A stretch of DNA of 64,000 bases from Corynebacterium choanae (GCF_003813965.1 NZ_CP033896.1:1302001-1366000); one strand, 5' to 3'; shown: positions 39,359-52,118, numbered from the stretch's first letter. The notes: a model not told the origin generated them from the letters alone. Numbers and translations: made by a program.

Positions 39359-41878
39359 ATGCTGATTTCCAAGCGTTGGATCCTGTCCCTACTCCAGGGC
39401 GCTGGGGTGGCCCCAGCCGACTTTGCCCCTACTGATGAAGAATTTGACCAGGCTTTTGTGCGGGTCGGATTCGAAACGGAGGGCTATGCACCGATTCCCC
39501 AAACCACCGGCCCGTTGGTAGTTGGTGTGGTTGAACATATTGAGGAGCTCACTGGCTTTAAAAAACCAATCCGGCACTGCCAGGTGAATGTTGGCCAAGC
39601 TAATGGCACCGGCGAGCTGCAGTCAATTGTGTGTGGTGCCCGGAATTTCCAGGAAGGTGACACAGTGGTGGTTGCCTTGCCGGGTACCGTGTTGCCGGGT
39701 GATTTTGCCATCGCCACCCGGAAAACCTACGGCAAAATCTCTGACGGCATGATCTGTTCGGCCGCCGAGCTCGGAATGACTGACAAGCAGAATTCCGGAA
39801 TTATGGTGCTGCCGGCAGCAATCGCCGAACCGGGGGCGTCTGCCTATGAATTGTTAGGGCTTGACGACACCGTATTCGATGTCAATATCACCCCGGATCG
39901 CGGCTACGCCCTCTCGTTGCGTGGGCTCGCTCGTGAAATTGCCTCAGCCTATGATTTGCCGTACGTCGATGTGGCAGCTGATCCATCGATCGCAGGAATT
40001 ACTTGTGCACCTATCGACTGGCAGCCAGGAGAAGTAGCAGTCTCGTTGGATCCTGCGACGAAAGCCCGCCGGTTTGGTTTGGTGACTGTGGCTGGTATCG
40101 ATCCGACTGTGGAATCACCGTTGTGGATGCAGCGGGAATTAATGCTGTGCGGACAGCGGCCGGTCAACGCCGCAACCGACATCACTAACTATGTGATGAT
40201 GCTGCTCGGGCAGCCGATGCATGCCTTTGACGCTGCGAAAATCCACGGTGATCTGGTGGTTCGAAACGCGCAACCGGGGGAGCGGTTGACCACGCTGGAT
40301 GAAAAAGAGCGGGAACTGTCCGCTGAAGATGTGGTGATCTGCGACGATGCAGGGGTGCAGTCTCTTGCCGGTGTCATGGGTGGTGCCACGTCGGAGATTT
40401 CTGCAACTACTACCGATGTGCATTTCGAGGCAGCTTCCTGGGATCCGATCACCGTTGCCCGTACCTGCCGACGGCACAAGCTCACTTCGGAAGCGTCCCG
40501 CCGCTTCGAACGGGGTGTTGATCCTGCGATTATCGAAGTCGCGTTGGATATTGCTGCATCACTGCTGGTGCAAATCGCAGGTGGATCAATCACCGGCAAA
40601 CGCACCTTGGTTGGGGAAGTTCCAGCGATGCCGGTGATCACTATGGATGCGCTGCGGCCGCAACGTATCGCGGGGAAGGAAATTCCGGCGTCGGCAGCAA
40701 TTGGCCGCTTGCAGGAGGTGGGCTGTGCGATCAGCGAAACTGACGGTGAGCTTACCGTCACTCCACCAACTTGGCGGGGCGATATCACGATGCCCGCCGA
40801 TTTGGTTGAAGAGGTACTTCGTTTGGAAGGGCTCGACGACATTCCGTCGATTACACCAACCTCCCCATCGGGTCGTGGTTTGTCGATGGCACAGCGTCGC
40901 CGACGTGCAGTCGGCCATGCCCTCGCCTACAACGGCTATGTGGAGATTATTCCGACACCGTTTATCGCCAATAACGTGTTTGATCTGTGGGATCTCGCAG
41001 CCGACGATCCGCGGCGAAACACCGTCAAAGTAGCAAACCCCCTCGAGTCTGACTATGGCCAATTGGCTACCACCTTGCTGCCAAGCCTGTGTGAGGTCGT
41101 TGCCCGAAATGTTGCTCGCGGCAATACTGATGTAGCACTCTACGGCGTAGCGCAGGTGGCACATGCCGCAAGTGTTGAACGCACCCCAATGTTGGCAACT
41201 GATCATCGTCCAACCGACGATGAGGTCAAGGAGCTGCTGCACACACTGCCGCAGCAACCATTGCATGTGGCTGCAATGGGTACGGGTTTGCTTGCTCCGG
41301 TTGGACCTGCACAGTCAACAACACAGTACAGCTGGAGTGATGCCATCGAAGCAGCCCGCATTGTGGCTGGCGCCTGCGGTGTGCAGATCACGGTCGAACA
41401 AGCGGAGATGCTGCCATGGCATCCTGGCCGCTGTGCAGCGATCACCTTTGGTGACGACGTGCTCGGCTATGCAGGCGAGCTGCATCCGAAGGTGATTGAG
41501 GCGCTGCATCTGCCGGAGCGAACCTGTGCCATGGAGCTGGATCTTTCCCCAGTGCTTACTGCGCCGGTGAGCTTGCCTGCGCCGGAGTTGAGCCCATATC
41601 CGGCACTGTTACAGGATGTTGCGTTAGTTGTTGATGAAGCACTGCCTGCCGAGTCGGTGCGCCAGGTTCTTGCTGAGAACGCCGGCCCACTGCTGGAACA
41701 GGTCGAATTGTTTGATGTCTACACTTCGGAACGGCTCGGCGCGGGCAAGAAGTCACTGGCGTTTAATCTTCGCTTCCGCGCAGCTGATCGGACATTAACC
41801 GATGAGGAGTGCAATGAAGCCAAACAGCAGGCGGTGGCTGCTGCCGAGGCTGCATTTGGGGCGCAACAGCGTGCCTAG
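39359..41878 (+). CDS. pheT: phenylalanyl-tRNA synthetase beta subunit
   Basis: 839-residue beta subunit. Domains in order: tRNA-binding EMAP-like domain (about 45-160, with VCGARNFQEGDTVVVALPG), B3/B4 editing domain (about 215-390), B5 domain (about 410-480), catalytic-like core (about 490-700), and the C-terminal anticodon-binding FDX-ACB domain (about 740-835, with YPALLQDVALVVDEALPAE and LAFNLRFRAADRTLTDEE). Start ATG 39359 gives the family start MLISKRWILSLLQG. The gap to pheS is 112 bp, whereas pheS and pheT usually overlap or nearly touch. No terminator with a T-run was seen after it. Confidence 0.95.
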   Translation: MLISKRWILSLLQGAGVAPADFAPTDEEFDQAFVRVGFETEGYAPIPQTTGPLVVGVVEHIEELTGFKKPIRHCQVNVGQANGTGELQSIVCGARNFQEGDTVVVALPGTVLPGDFAIATRKTYGKISDGMICSAAELGMTDKQNSGIMVLPAAIAEPGASAYELLGLDDTVFDVNITPDRGYALSLRGLAREIASAYDLPYVDVAADPSIAGITCAPIDWQPGEVAVSLDPATKARRFGLVTVAGIDPTVESPLWMQRELMLCGQRPVNAATDITNYVMMLLGQPMHAFDAAKIHGDLVVRNAQPGERLTTLDEKERELSAEDVVICDDAGVQSLAGVMGGATSEISATTTDVHFEAASWDPITVARTCRRHKLTSEASRRFERGVDPAIIEVALDIAASLLVQIAGGSITGKRTLVGEVPAMPVITMDALRPQRIAGKEIPASAAIGRLQEVGCAISETDGELTVTPPTWRGDITMPADLVEEVLRLEGLDDIPSITPTSPSGRGLSMAQRRRRAVGHALAYNGYVEIIPTPFIANNVFDLWDLAADDPRRNTVKVANPLESDYGQLATTLLPSLCEVVARNVARGNTDVALYGVAQVAHAASVERTPMLATDHRPTDDEVKELLHTLPQQPLHVAAMGTGLLAPVGPAQSTTQYSWSDAIEAARIVAGACGVQITVEQAEMLPWHPGRCAAITFGDDVLGYAGELHPKVIEALHLPERTCAMELDLSPVLTAPVSLPAPELSPYPALLQDVALVVDEALPAESVRQVLAENAGPLLEQVELFDVYTSERLGAGKKSLAFNLRFRAADRTLTDEECNEAKQQAVAAAEAAFGAQQRA

Positions 41879-42246
41879 CCAGGCTGGTTCTCTGAGAGCC
41901 AAGGTAAGCGCTGACACCAGATGATTCCGAACGCTTCGGATTCGGCTTGGACGACCGTGTTTTGGGAGCAAACGTCCACCCCCTGATGCGGGGCGTGGTG
42001 CAATATCGCTACCCGGTGCTCGTCGCGTTGTGCGATGAACACCGGGTTTTGCGTTTTCGCAGTACACCTCGTTGCAGCGGGGCTGCCGGAAACACTGCAC
42101 CCTTACCTTTTATGGCGGAAACGATATTTCGGTGGCGCACTGCTCTAAGGGAAGCAGTGGAGCAATCTTCATCGTGAGACAGTGGTTGCTCGTGGTGTGA
42201 GGCAGGTAAATAGCTATAAACACGACATGTTATAAAATTTTGTACC

Positions 42247-43719
42247 ATGGCCGAGCAAACCCCGGGAACCCCTGCGGATATTCAGCATTTGTACAACAAA
42301 CCAGCGAAAATTCGCTATGACCAAACCCAGGCTGGTTTGCTCGGACAGCTGATCGATATTGGATTTTTTCTCTTAGCCACTGTCGCGACGATAGCCTTCG
42401 CTTTCGACGTACTCTTTGACGCGTTCTCCGTCGAATGGTCCCATCTGGTGTTGCTGATACCGTTTTGGGTTATCATCGCCTACTTGGTGATGCCCAGGAT
42501 TCATTCGCTGTTGACGAGCATCTATGTGCCGGACTATTTCTTCGGCCGTGCTCGCACTAGTGATGGTCTGCTTGGTGATCCAATCAACCTGGCAGTCGAT
42601 GGCACTGCCCGGGATATTCATACCGCGATGACTCGTGCCGGTTGGTCGCTGGCAGACGACATTACCTTGAAGTCATCGTTGGGCATTGTAGCCTCGTCGG
42701 TGTTGCGCCGATCCTATCCGCAGGCACCGGTAAGCCCGCTGCTGGTGTTTGGCCGCCGCCAGTGTCTGGCATATCAGCAAGAAATCGACGGCAATGCGTC
42801 GCAACGACACCATGTTCGATTTTGGCGCTGCCCCGACGGATGGTACCTCCCCGGTGGTGAACAGGTTGCTTGGGTTGGTGCTGGCACCTACGACCGGGCA
42901 GTAGGCTTTTCCCTATTTACGCTGCAAATCACCCATAAAATTGACGCTGATATCGATATTGAGCGGGATTTCATCATTCATAGTGTGGAGTCAGCGAATC
43001 CGGAGGCTCGGCATCGGATTATTGAGAACTTTTCCACCGGCTACCACTCTCGTAACGGCGGTGGCGATCTTGTTCGAACAGACGGTAACTTGCCAGTCTT
43101 GGATGTTCGTGCTGTACCGCATGACAGCGATCCGGCAACATTGCCATACCAAGTCGTGCGTGCTGCGGCTGGCTATCATGCACCATCCCCGGAACAGGTT
43201 CCAGGACTTGGCGGAGTTGTTAGCCCTGATGACGATATTCCGGTGGCAACGATGCAGCCGTTTATTGAGCAAGCCACACGGAAACGCCGCCCGTGGACGT
43301 TAACCCTTGGATGCGTGATGGCGTGGCTGATCGTCGCTTTGGAGGTGATGAATCTGCTGCAGTTTGATTTGGGGGAGATCATTGCGGCTGATTATGCGCC
43401 CGGGGTGCTCGCCGCGCAGGTGGTGCTGTGGATTGGTCTGGTGCTTGCGGCATACCACACCCTTATGGGTTCGCTCTTTGGACGTATCACCACCATGGCC
43501 TTAGCAACTATCAATCCGTTGCTAGGTATCGCGGTGAGTGAGTTGACCGAAGCACATCTGATCGGCTCATGGTCGGTGATTGTGCCAATGTTGAACTTGA
43601 TTGTGCTGCTGACTTTGTCCGGCGATGTGGCACGACGCTGGTCGCGCATCATGACTTGGCGGCGCTACGAACATGCGAAACGCAGTGCCCGTGCCCGGGA
43701 GTTGGCAAGTCAGCTGTAA
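42247..43719 (+). CDS. LssY_C-like membrane protein
   Basis: 490-residue membrane protein. Two hydrophobic segments near the N-terminus (about 30-80), a soluble central domain (about 110-340), three to four helices (about 350-460), then a basic tail. The central part has the LssY C-terminal-domain pattern: QVAWVGAGTYDRAVGFSLF, QITHKIDADIDIERDFI. The biochemical role of this domain is not established. ATG 42247 has no ribosome binding site; TATAAAAT (42231-42238) lies 8 bases upstream, so it is probably leaderless. The gene stands between pheT and a convergent sortase-like gene. Confidence 0.72.
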   Translation: MAEQTPGTPADIQHLYNKPAKIRYDQTQAGLLGQLIDIGFFLLATVATIAFAFDVLFDAFSVEWSHLVLLIPFWVIIAYLVMPRIHSLLTSIYVPDYFFGRARTSDGLLGDPINLAVDGTARDIHTAMTRAGWSLADDITLKSSLGIVASSVLRRSYPQAPVSPLLVFGRRQCLAYQQEIDGNASQRHHVRFWRCPDGWYLPGGEQVAWVGAGTYDRAVGFSLFTLQITHKIDADIDIERDFIIHSVESANPEARHRIIENFSTGYHSRNGGGDLVRTDGNLPVLDVRAVPHDSDPATLPYQVVRAAAGYHAPSPEQVPGLGGVVSPDDDIPVATMQPFIEQATRKRRPWTLTLGCVMAWLIVALEVMNLLQFDLGEIIAADYAPGVLAAQVVLWIGLVLAAYHTLMGSLFGRITTMALATINPLLGIAVSELTEAHLIGSWSVIVPMLNLIVLLTLSGDVARRWSRIMTWRRYEHAKRSARARELASQL

Positions 43720-44087
43720 AAGAATCCGCCACAAAAGTTTGCTTGGGAATGTCGGAACTTGATGCAATTTTTTTGTGTGTTGAGTTTTGGGCAGTTGCAA
43801 GCTGACTTCAGGCGCCCCGGTTCGGGGTGGGCGGTGCGGTGTCAGCAGATAGCTCACTATGGGACACAACAGTAAACACCACCGTTCATCCACAGATTGT
43901 GGCGACGGTGGTGTTTGCAGATTGATGCTTGTTACCCCGTGTGTAGCGGGTGGTGTTGGCAGGGAGCACTACCAGCAGAAAACCACGACATAGATGATTT
44001 CTGAGGCGGCGTTCACACGGAAATACCCGGATTGTTCAGCTCTGCTGGGATGGGTTGTGTGGTGGCCCGTACCCGGTGTGAGCTGGT
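43720..44087. other. gap between convergent LssY_C-like and sortase-like genes
   Basis: About 370 bp with no gene. It contains the strong hairpin at 43874-43926 and nothing else that I can name. Confidence 0.45.
43874..43926. terminator. bidirectional terminator hairpin
   Basis: AAACACCACCGT (43874-43885) is an exact inverted repeat of ACGGTGGTGTTT (43915-43926), with an inner CCACA/TGTGG pair. It lies between convergent genes. T-tracts are short on both strands. Confidence 0.6.
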
Positions 44088-45011
44088 TTAAGCGAGATGG
44101 CCGGTGACGATTACGTTGAATGGTAGATCACGGCCTTCGCCAACAGCACAGGCGATAAGCACAATGCGACCTGGAATGTGGGCGTTGTTGAGTTCAACGT
44201 CGTTGATGGAGTCTGTTTTCCGGATCAAATACGCGTTATCAATAATCCATTCGCGACGTACCCCGTTGGTCCCTGTCATGGTGATTCGGGTGCCGTTGAG
44301 TACGCCTGTTTGCCAGCGGGGAACCTGTCCGCCGCCATAGGCCGGAACCATGGTGGCAGGGCCGTTGGTATTCACGCTGGCGGCGACTTTTTCTGCAAAG
44401 CCGTTAAACACGAGTCGTTGCTGTGCCCAGGCATGACCGAGCACGTACAGTGTGCCATGTTGGGCATGCTCTGGTGCAACACCCCAACCGTCGACCCAAC
44501 GCACCATGGTGGCCTGTGGACCTGGCGGATTCAGCGGCAACTGGTAGGCCATTGGCGCAAAGTCAGCACGACCAACACCAAACGGCCCATCCATGTGGAA
44601 CGATCCGGTGTGGGTAAGCGAACCGATAAGGTTCAGCGGGTTGGCAACTTGTACGGCGGTCACCGGCTGCGGTGCAGTTGCTGCATCCTCGGGGGCGTGC
44701 GGTACAGGTGCGTAGACATCCTGATCGACTTCGATTTCGGCAACCTCGTCATCGGCGAGGGTAAAATCTTCGTCTTCTGCTACCACTTCCTCATCCACAC
44801 TGGGTGCTTCCGCAACCGGTTCGGTCGGTGGCGGCGGTGTGGTGGTAGAGGCCGCAGGGGCAGCTACTGTGGTGGACTGTGCCGTTGCAGCGGCTTCAGT
44901 CGTGGTTGTTGTATCAGTATTGAAATGCGCAACAACAGGGGTAGCGACGGCAACAAGGGCAGCGGCGGCAGCAACAGCCAGCACCGCTGTAGAGCGTGGT
45001 TTCCGGGTCAT
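44088..45011 (-). CDS. secreted sortase-like protein
   Basis: 307 residues. It has a signal peptide (MTRKPRSTAVLAVAAAAALVA, cleavage near TPVVAH, about 28), a Thr/Pro-rich then acidic linker (30-125), and a C-terminal sortase-like beta-barrel. A catalytic triad is suggested by His193 in LYVLGHAW, Cys288 in IVLIACAV and Arg294 in GEGRDLPFNVIV. In classical sortases the Cys sits in TLxTC and the Arg follows after a longer loop; here the loop is only five residues, so activity is uncertain. Class E/F-like sortases are known in actinobacteria, but no clear sorting-signal substrate is encoded nearby. It is divergent from the small membrane-protein gene. Confidence 0.6.
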   Translation of the reverse strand: MTRKPRSTAVLAVAAAAALVAVATPVVAHFNTDTTTTTEAAATAQSTTVAAPAASTTTPPPPTEPVAEAPSVDEEVVAEDEDFTLADDEVAEIEVDQDVYAPVPHAPEDAATAPQPVTAVQVANPLNLIGSLTHTGSFHMDGPFGVGRADFAPMAYQLPLNPPGPQATMVRWVDGWGVAPEHAQHGTLYVLGHAWAQQRLVFNGFAEKVAASVNTNGPATMVPAYGGGQVPRWQTGVLNGTRITMTGTNGVRREWIIDNAYLIRKTDSINDVELNNAHIPGRIVLIACAVGEGRDLPFNVIVTGHLA

Positions 45012-45331
45012 AACCTTATATTGTATTGCTTTGTTGCTCCTTCCCCTAACGATTCATCTGACCTGTGCTGTACTGCCTGTTCAGCGGGGTGATAGTGGAC
45101 GGTTCGCTGGAAAAATACGGTGAACCGCCACGTTGTTTGACTTGGATTGCATGACATTTTGGCAACAATGGTTGTCGATCCAAGAGTGTGCACTAGCGAG
45201 GTGTGCGCCGTGCGGGTGGTGTTGGTGGGGTGCTAGATGATTGTGGTGGGAACTTGCCTGAGGGTTGTGCCCTCATGGCAGGATATGGGGCAGAGGTGTT
45301 CGGCGGTGTGAAGGTAAGGATGGAGGGCGCT
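45012..45331. other. divergent intergenic region
   Basis: About 320 bp between the sortase-like gene and the small membrane-protein gene. It should hold both promoters; I cannot pick a clear -10/-35 pair, and no repeat stands out. Confidence 0.35.
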
Positions 45332-45949
45332 ATGCGGACTACCAGGCACGAGTCAGTTGGGGGAGCACGTCGTCGAGGCCATGCATCAGGGTTGGCTACA
45401 GTGCTGCACGGCCTGAGTCTTGGCAGTATTGGAATTGCGGTAGTTTGGGCGCTTTTCACTGTGGATGCTGAACCGTGGTGGCAGCGGGCAACACTAATTA
45501 TTGGGATTGCTGTTGCCGGCTTTGCGGTGATTTGTTGGCTGCTGCTGCGTAGTCGCCGTGACGGTGAGCAATATGTGGTGTGTGGCCTGCAAGGGTGGGG
45601 TCGGCTTCCAGCCTTGACAGTTGCGGTGGCGCTTATTGTTGTTGGGGTGATGGTGGGGATCGCCGGTTTTCCCGGAGCCGCTGGACTATTGCTGCTTGTA
45701 GCGCTTGCAGCTTGGACGGGTTTAGGTTCGGCTCCGGCACGTGAACGCATGATCACTTGGAGTGATCCCACCCCGCTGACGAACACTGACCTGGCCGCAA
45801 TACTGAATCCGACAAGCGGCACATCGCACCAGCAGGAAGCCGCGACCAGCCGGGTTGCCATGTTCGGCAGTTTTCATGATGCGCTTGCAGCCCTGCCGGA
45901 TACGGAGACTGCCGCCGGAAACGAACCTCGCCAGCAGCTCGAACCGTAA
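45332..45949 (+). CDS. small membrane protein of unknown function
   Basis: About 205 residues. Two hydrophobic helices (LGSIGIAVVWALF and ATLIIGIAVAGFAVICWLLL) are followed by a basic loop (RSRRDGEQY) and two more close helices (ALTVAVALIVVGVMVGIAGF and AAGLLLLVALAAW), then a polar Thr/Ala-rich tail. I do not recognise the family. ATG 45332 is preceded by GGAGG 5 bases upstream; ATG 45320 is an in-frame alternative. It lies upstream of argC with its own orientation match, but the argC promoter in between suggests separate transcription. Confidence 0.6.
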   Translation: MRTTRHESVGGARRRGHASGLATVLHGLSLGSIGIAVVWALFTVDAEPWWQRATLIIGIAVAGFAVICWLLLRSRRDGEQYVVCGLQGWGRLPALTVAVALIVVGVMVGIAGFPGAAGLLLLVALAAWTGLGSAPARERMITWSDPTPLTNTDLAAILNPTSGTSHQQEAATSRVAMFGSFHDALAALPDTETAAGNEPRQQLEP

Positions 45950-45988
45950 CCCAAGCGCGGTGGCAACCCCCTAGGTAACCATCTTTCA

Positions 45989-46001
45989 TGCAAATTATTC
46001 A
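45989..46001. promoter_or_regulatory. possible distal ARG box
   Basis: TGCAAATTATTCA fits the general ArgR half-site pattern (TGNA...TNCA). It is about 115 bp before argC, upstream of the tandem boxes, so it may be an auxiliary site. Confidence 0.3.
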
Positions 46002-46075
46002 CTATTATGGGGCGTGCAAGAGGATATTTATCCATTTTATCGCCCCATCTTTCGTGACATACACCACCCTTGCAG

Positions 46076-46107
46076 TGTATAACTTGCACTCTGTTGCATA
46101 AATGATA
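46076..46107. promoter_or_regulatory. tandem ArgR operator at argC
   Basis: TGTATAACTTGCA (46076-46088) followed 19 bases later by TGCATAAATGATA (46095-46107). The first box overlaps the -35 and the second fills the spacer up to the -10, so ArgR binding would block RNA polymerase. The same two boxes at the same spacing precede argG. Confidence 0.65.
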
Positions 46108-46111
46108 CGAT
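46084..46111 (+). promoter_or_regulatory. argC: argC promoter (leaderless)
   Basis: TTGCAC (46084-46089), 16-base spacer, TACGAT (46106-46111), then 6 bases to ATG 46118. No ribosome binding site is present. Confidence 0.6.
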
Positions 46112-46117
46112 GGCTGC

Positions 46118-47161
46118 ATGACTGTTTCTGTTGCTGTTGCCGGCGCATCTGGGTATGCGGGTGCGGAAATCCTTCGGCTGCTGCTATCCCACCCCAGCTA
46201 CCATTCGGGCGAGCTCACTATCGGCGCGCTCACCGCCCACGCATCCGCCGGTCAACGGATGGCAGAGGTTGCGCCGCACCTTGTGCCACTTGCTGATCGC
46301 CGAATCGAAGAGACTACCGCAACAGTTCTTGCTGGACATGACGTGGTCTTCTTGGCGTTACCGCACGGTCACTCGGCGCAGATCGCAGCACAACTCGCCG
46401 ATGATGTCGTGATCATTGACTGTGGAGCGGACTTCCGCCTGCGGGATAGCCAAGCCTGGGAGCAGTTCTACGACACCGACTATGCGGGCAGTTGGCCATA
46501 TGGGATTCCCGAAATGCCTGGGCATCGAGAGCAACTGCGTACCACTCGGCGTGTGGCGGTTCCTGGCTGTTTCCCGACAGGTGCCACGCTCGCCCTATGG
46601 CCAGCTGTCAACGCTTCGTTGATCACTGCAGATATTCAGATAGTTAGCATTACTGGTGTGTCGGGGGCGGGAAAGAAAGCTTCTGTTCCAATGTTAGGTG
46701 CAGAAACGATGGGATCCCTCAAGGCCTACAACACGGCCGGGAAACATCGACACACCCCGGAGATGGTGCAAAATCTGCAAGAATTTACCGATCAGCCTGT
46801 GGTTGTCTCCTTCACCCCGGTGCTAGCGCCCCTCGCACGCGGCATTCTCACTACAGCGCAGGCGCCATTGGCTGCAGGTGTCACACCTGACCAGGTTCGG
46901 CAAACCTATGCCCAAGCCTATGCCGACGAGCCGTTTGTGCACCTATTGCCAGCAGGAGAGCAACCGCAAACTCAGCATGTTGTGGGCTCGAACATGTGTC
47001 ACCTGCAAGTAGAAGTCAATACGCAAACAAACCGGTTGCTGGTGACTTCTGCCATCGATAACTTGTGTAAAGGCACCGCTGGCGCCGCCGTGCAGTGTAT
47101 GAACCTGGCCCTGGGGATGCCTGAAACAGCAGGATTACCGCTCGTTGGTGTGGCTCCGTAA
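46118..47161 (+). CDS. argC: N-acetyl-gamma-glutamyl-phosphate reductase
   Basis: 347-residue NADPH-dependent reductase for the third step of arginine synthesis (N-acetylglutamyl phosphate to semialdehyde). The dinucleotide-binding start is [18 protein letters not shown], and the catalytic Cys is in [19 protein letters not shown] and [12 protein letters not shown] segments are also typical. ATG 46118 is supported by the promoter 6 bases upstream. It is the first gene of argCJBDFRGH. Regulation by ArgR is suggested by the tandem boxes. Confidence 0.95.
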   Translation: MTVSVAVAGASGYAGAEILRLLLSHPSYHSGELTIGALTAHASAGQRMAEVAPHLVPLADRRIEETTATVLAGHDVVFLALPHGHSAQIAAQLADDVVIIDCGADFRLRDSQAWEQFYDTDYAGSWPYGIPEMPGHREQLRTTRRVAVPGCFPTGATLALWPAVNASLITADIQIVSITGVSGAGKKASVPMLGAETMGSLKAYNTAGKHRHTPEMVQNLQEFTDQPVVVSFTPVLAPLARGILTTAQAPLAAGVTPDQVRQTYAQAYADEPFVHLLPAGEQPQTQHVVGSNMCHLQVEVNTQTNRLLVTSAIDNLCKGTAGAAVQCMNLALGMPETAGLPLVGVAP

Positions 47162-47407
47162 ATTCTGCCGAAAACCGCTGCTCTGCTTAGCTATTGCAGG
47201 TAACTGATTTCAAGTTGCAGGCTGGTGTTCGGAGCAAACCCTACTCAAGCTCACCGCTAAGTGAACTACCATAAGTAGGCAGGCTAGCGCAGGAGATAGC
47301 CGTCGTATCGTGTCCGCAGACATTATTCGACAGCTCACCAGGTTCTGCTCAAAGCTGCTACTGCAACCATTTTTCCTCGTTTACCGCAAGGAGCGCGTGA
47401 AACAACT

Positions 47408-48568
47408 ATGACAGTTACCGGAATTACCACCCCTGCAGGATTTGTTGCTGCTGCTGGCACTGCCGGCATTAAACCCTCCGGCAAACCGGATATGGCACTG
47501 GTAGTAAACCGGGGGCCAAAGTACGTGGCTGCCGCGGTAACTACCCGAAATAAAGTGATTGCTGCACCAGTGAAAATCACCCGGTCGGCGGTGAAAGATC
47601 ACGAGCTGAAAGCCGTCCTATATAACTCCGGCAATGCCAACGCGTGTAATGGCGCACAGGGCGATGCAGATGCACAAGCACTGGTTGCCGCCTACAGTGC
47701 ACAGCTTGGTATTCCCGCCAACACTATGGCGATGTGCTCTACTGGCATTATTGGTGAACCACTTCCCGTAGAGAAAATGCTGGCAGTTTCCGATGAACTC
47801 ATTGACGGCCTTGGGGATCATGGCAACCGGGCAGCGGAGGCGATTCTTACCACGGACACCTCCCGTAAACAGACAATGATCAAGGGGGAAGGCTACACCA
47901 TCGGCGGCATGGCCAAAGGTGTAGGAATGATTGCCCCTTCAATGGCCACCATGCTGGTCTGTGTTACTACAGACGCTGATATCGACAGCGCTACTGCGCA
48001 AGCAACACTGAGCCGGGTGGTGGAGCAAACGTTTAACCGCCTCGATGTTGACGGCTCGACGTCCACGAACGACACCGTTATTTTGCTGGCAAACGGTGCC
48101 AGCGGCGTCACCCCGGATGCGCATACGTTCGAAAAAGATCTCCTGGGTGCTTGCGAAGATCTGCTATACCAGTTGCAAGCAGACGCCGAAGGGGTGACTA
48201 AGCGCATTGCTATTACTGTCACCGGTGCCCGCGCCGACGATGAAGCGTTGCGTGCCGCCCGCACCATTGGGCGTGACACACTCACCAAATGCGCACTATT
48301 CGGTTCTGATCCGAACTGGGGAAGGGTGCTCGCAGCAGTTGGTATGGCTGATGCCGAGATGAACCCTGATGATATTTCGGTCTACTTCAACGAGCATGCA
48401 GTGTGTTTGCACTCTGCTGGTACCGATGACGCTAGGGAAGTTGATCTTTCCGGCGAAGATATTGCCGTAGTTGTTGACTTGGGCACCGGCGGAAATGGGC
48501 AGGCCACTGTCTATACCACTGATCTTTCCCACGCCTATGTGGAAATTAACTCTGCGTATTCCACCTAA
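47408..48568 (+). CDS. argJ: glutamate N-acetyltransferase (ArgJ)
   Basis: 386-residue ornithine acetyltransferase that transfers acetyl from N-acetylornithine to glutamate, so recycling the acetyl group; some members also use acetyl-CoA. It is made as a proenzyme that cuts itself before a Thr: here Ala-Thr181 in [10 protein letters not shown], giving alpha and beta chains. [12 protein letters not shown] and [12 protein letters not shown] are further family motifs. ATG 47408 has AAGGAG about 15 bases upstream. The very short frame GTG-AAA-CAA-CTA-TGA that overlaps the ATG is probably chance. It is 246 bp after argC. Confidence 0.95.
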   Translation: MTVTGITTPAGFVAAAGTAGIKPSGKPDMALVVNRGPKYVAAAVTTRNKVIAAPVKITRSAVKDHELKAVLYNSGNANACNGAQGDADAQALVAAYSAQLGIPANTMAMCSTGIIGEPLPVEKMLAVSDELIDGLGDHGNRAAEAILTTDTSRKQTMIKGEGYTIGGMAKGVGMIAPSMATMLVCVTTDADIDSATAQATLSRVVEQTFNRLDVDGSTSTNDTVILLANGASGVTPDAHTFEKDLLGACEDLLYQLQADAEGVTKRIAITVTGARADDEALRAARTIGRDTLTKCALFGSDPNWGRVLAAVGMADAEMNPDDISVYFNEHAVCLHSAGTDDAREVDLSGEDIAVVVDLGTGGNGQATVYTTDLSHAYVEINSAYST

Positions 48569-48686
48569 TCTTTTCCCACCTTGAGCTAGGGGCGGCTATG
48601 CGTTGTAGCGCAGCCCCTGTCAGCACCCTCACTGCCGACGAATGTTCGGTGCAGCCGGTAGTAACTGAAAGATGCGGTTCAACACC

Positions 48687-49622
48687 ATGAACGATGAACT
48701 ACTTGAGCAACTGACCCCCGCGCAACGCGCACACGTACTCAGTGAAGCATTGCCGTGGCTTATGCACTATCGGGGCAAAATTGTTGTCATCAAATATGGT
48801 GGCAACGCGATGACCGACGAGCACTTGAAGGCAGCCTTCGCCAAAGACATGGTGTTTTTGCGGACAGTTGGCGTGAAACCGGTGGTTGTGCACGGTGGCG
48901 GACCGCAAATCAACGAAATGCTCGCCCGGCTGGGCATCAAAGGCGAATTCGCCGGCGGCTTCCGAGTCACCACTCCGGAAGTCATGGACGTGGTTCGCAT
49001 GGTGCTCTTTGGTCAGGTGGGTCGCGATCTGGTTGGCAAAATCAACTCCTATGGGCCTTTCGCGGTTGGATGCTCAGGGGAAGATGGCGGGTTATTTACT
49101 GCTAGCAAACGGCTGGTGGAAGTAGCCGGAGAACAAACCGACATCGGTCAAGTGGGAACCATTACCCACGTCGATCCGTCATCGTTGATGGATATTATCG
49201 ATGCCGGCCGGATTCCGGTGGTCTCCACTATCGCGCCAGGTGAAAATGGTGAAGTGTATAACATCAACGCTGATGTCGCAGCGGGTGAACTTGCTGCAGC
49301 CATCGGTGCCGAGCGCCTCGTCATCTTGACCAATGTTCGAGGACTGTACACTGACTGGCCAGATCAAAGCTCGCTGGTGAGCAGAATCGATCTTGGGGAG
49401 CTCAACGATGTGTTACCGACGTTGGACTCGGGCATGATTCCAAAAATGGAATCCTGTTATAACGCAGTTGCGCAAGGCGTGCACGCGGCACACGTGATCG
49501 ACGGCCGGATTGCGCATTCAGTGCTATTGGAACTGCTTACCGAAGGCGGTATCGGCACGATGGTGAAAACCCGGTTAGAAGATTTCGACAACGAACCTGG
49601 CACCGTGTACCGCACACACTAA
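48687..49622 (+). CDS. argB: N-acetylglutamate kinase
   Basis: 311-residue amino acid kinase for the second step of the pathway, normally the point of feedback inhibition by arginine in acetyl-recycling organisms. It has an N-terminal helix ([17 protein letters not shown]), typical of the arginine-sensitive hexameric type, then [27 protein letters not shown] and a C-terminal ATP-site segment [15 protein letters not shown] 48687 matches the family start; an ATG at 48672 is also in frame but has GAAAG directly adjoining it. Spacing from argJ is 118 bp. Confidence 0.94.
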   Translation: MNDELLEQLTPAQRAHVLSEALPWLMHYRGKIVVIKYGGNAMTDEHLKAAFAKDMVFLRTVGVKPVVVHGGGPQINEMLARLGIKGEFAGGFRVTTPEVMDVVRMVLFGQVGRDLVGKINSYGPFAVGCSGEDGGLFTASKRLVEVAGEQTDIGQVGTITHVDPSSLMDIIDAGRIPVVSTIAPGENGEVYNINADVAAGELAAAIGAERLVILTNVRGLYTDWPDQSSLVSRIDLGELNDVLPTLDSGMIPKMESCYNAVAQGVHAAHVIDGRIAHSVLLELLTEGGIGTMVKTRLEDFDNEPGTVYRTH

Positions 49623-49749
49623 CCTTTGCAGGAAACAGCCAACGTTCAGCAGCTTGATGACGTGGGCTTATCGACATATTTGTCGATGAGTCGAAAACAA
49701 CGACGCCGGATGCCGCAACGATGAGGCCGGAAGGCTTGAGGGAAAAATA

Positions 49750-52033
<2,284 letters not shown>

Positions 52034-52118
52034 CAGCCGGCTCGCCGCTCAACGACCAGGAACGGCACGGTGGTGAACCTGGAAAAGCAACGTGACCAAC
52101 CCCAAGGAGTTAACCTCA

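Noticed and set aside
44178..45092. A 304-codon plus-strand frame opposite the sortase-like gene
   Set aside because: Gly/Cys/Arg-rich translation without domain features; the minus-strand frame has signal peptide and catalytic motifs.
47397..47411. Five-codon frame GTG to TGA overlapping the argJ start
   Set aside because: Too short and without regulatory codons; AAGGAG is too close to its GTG.
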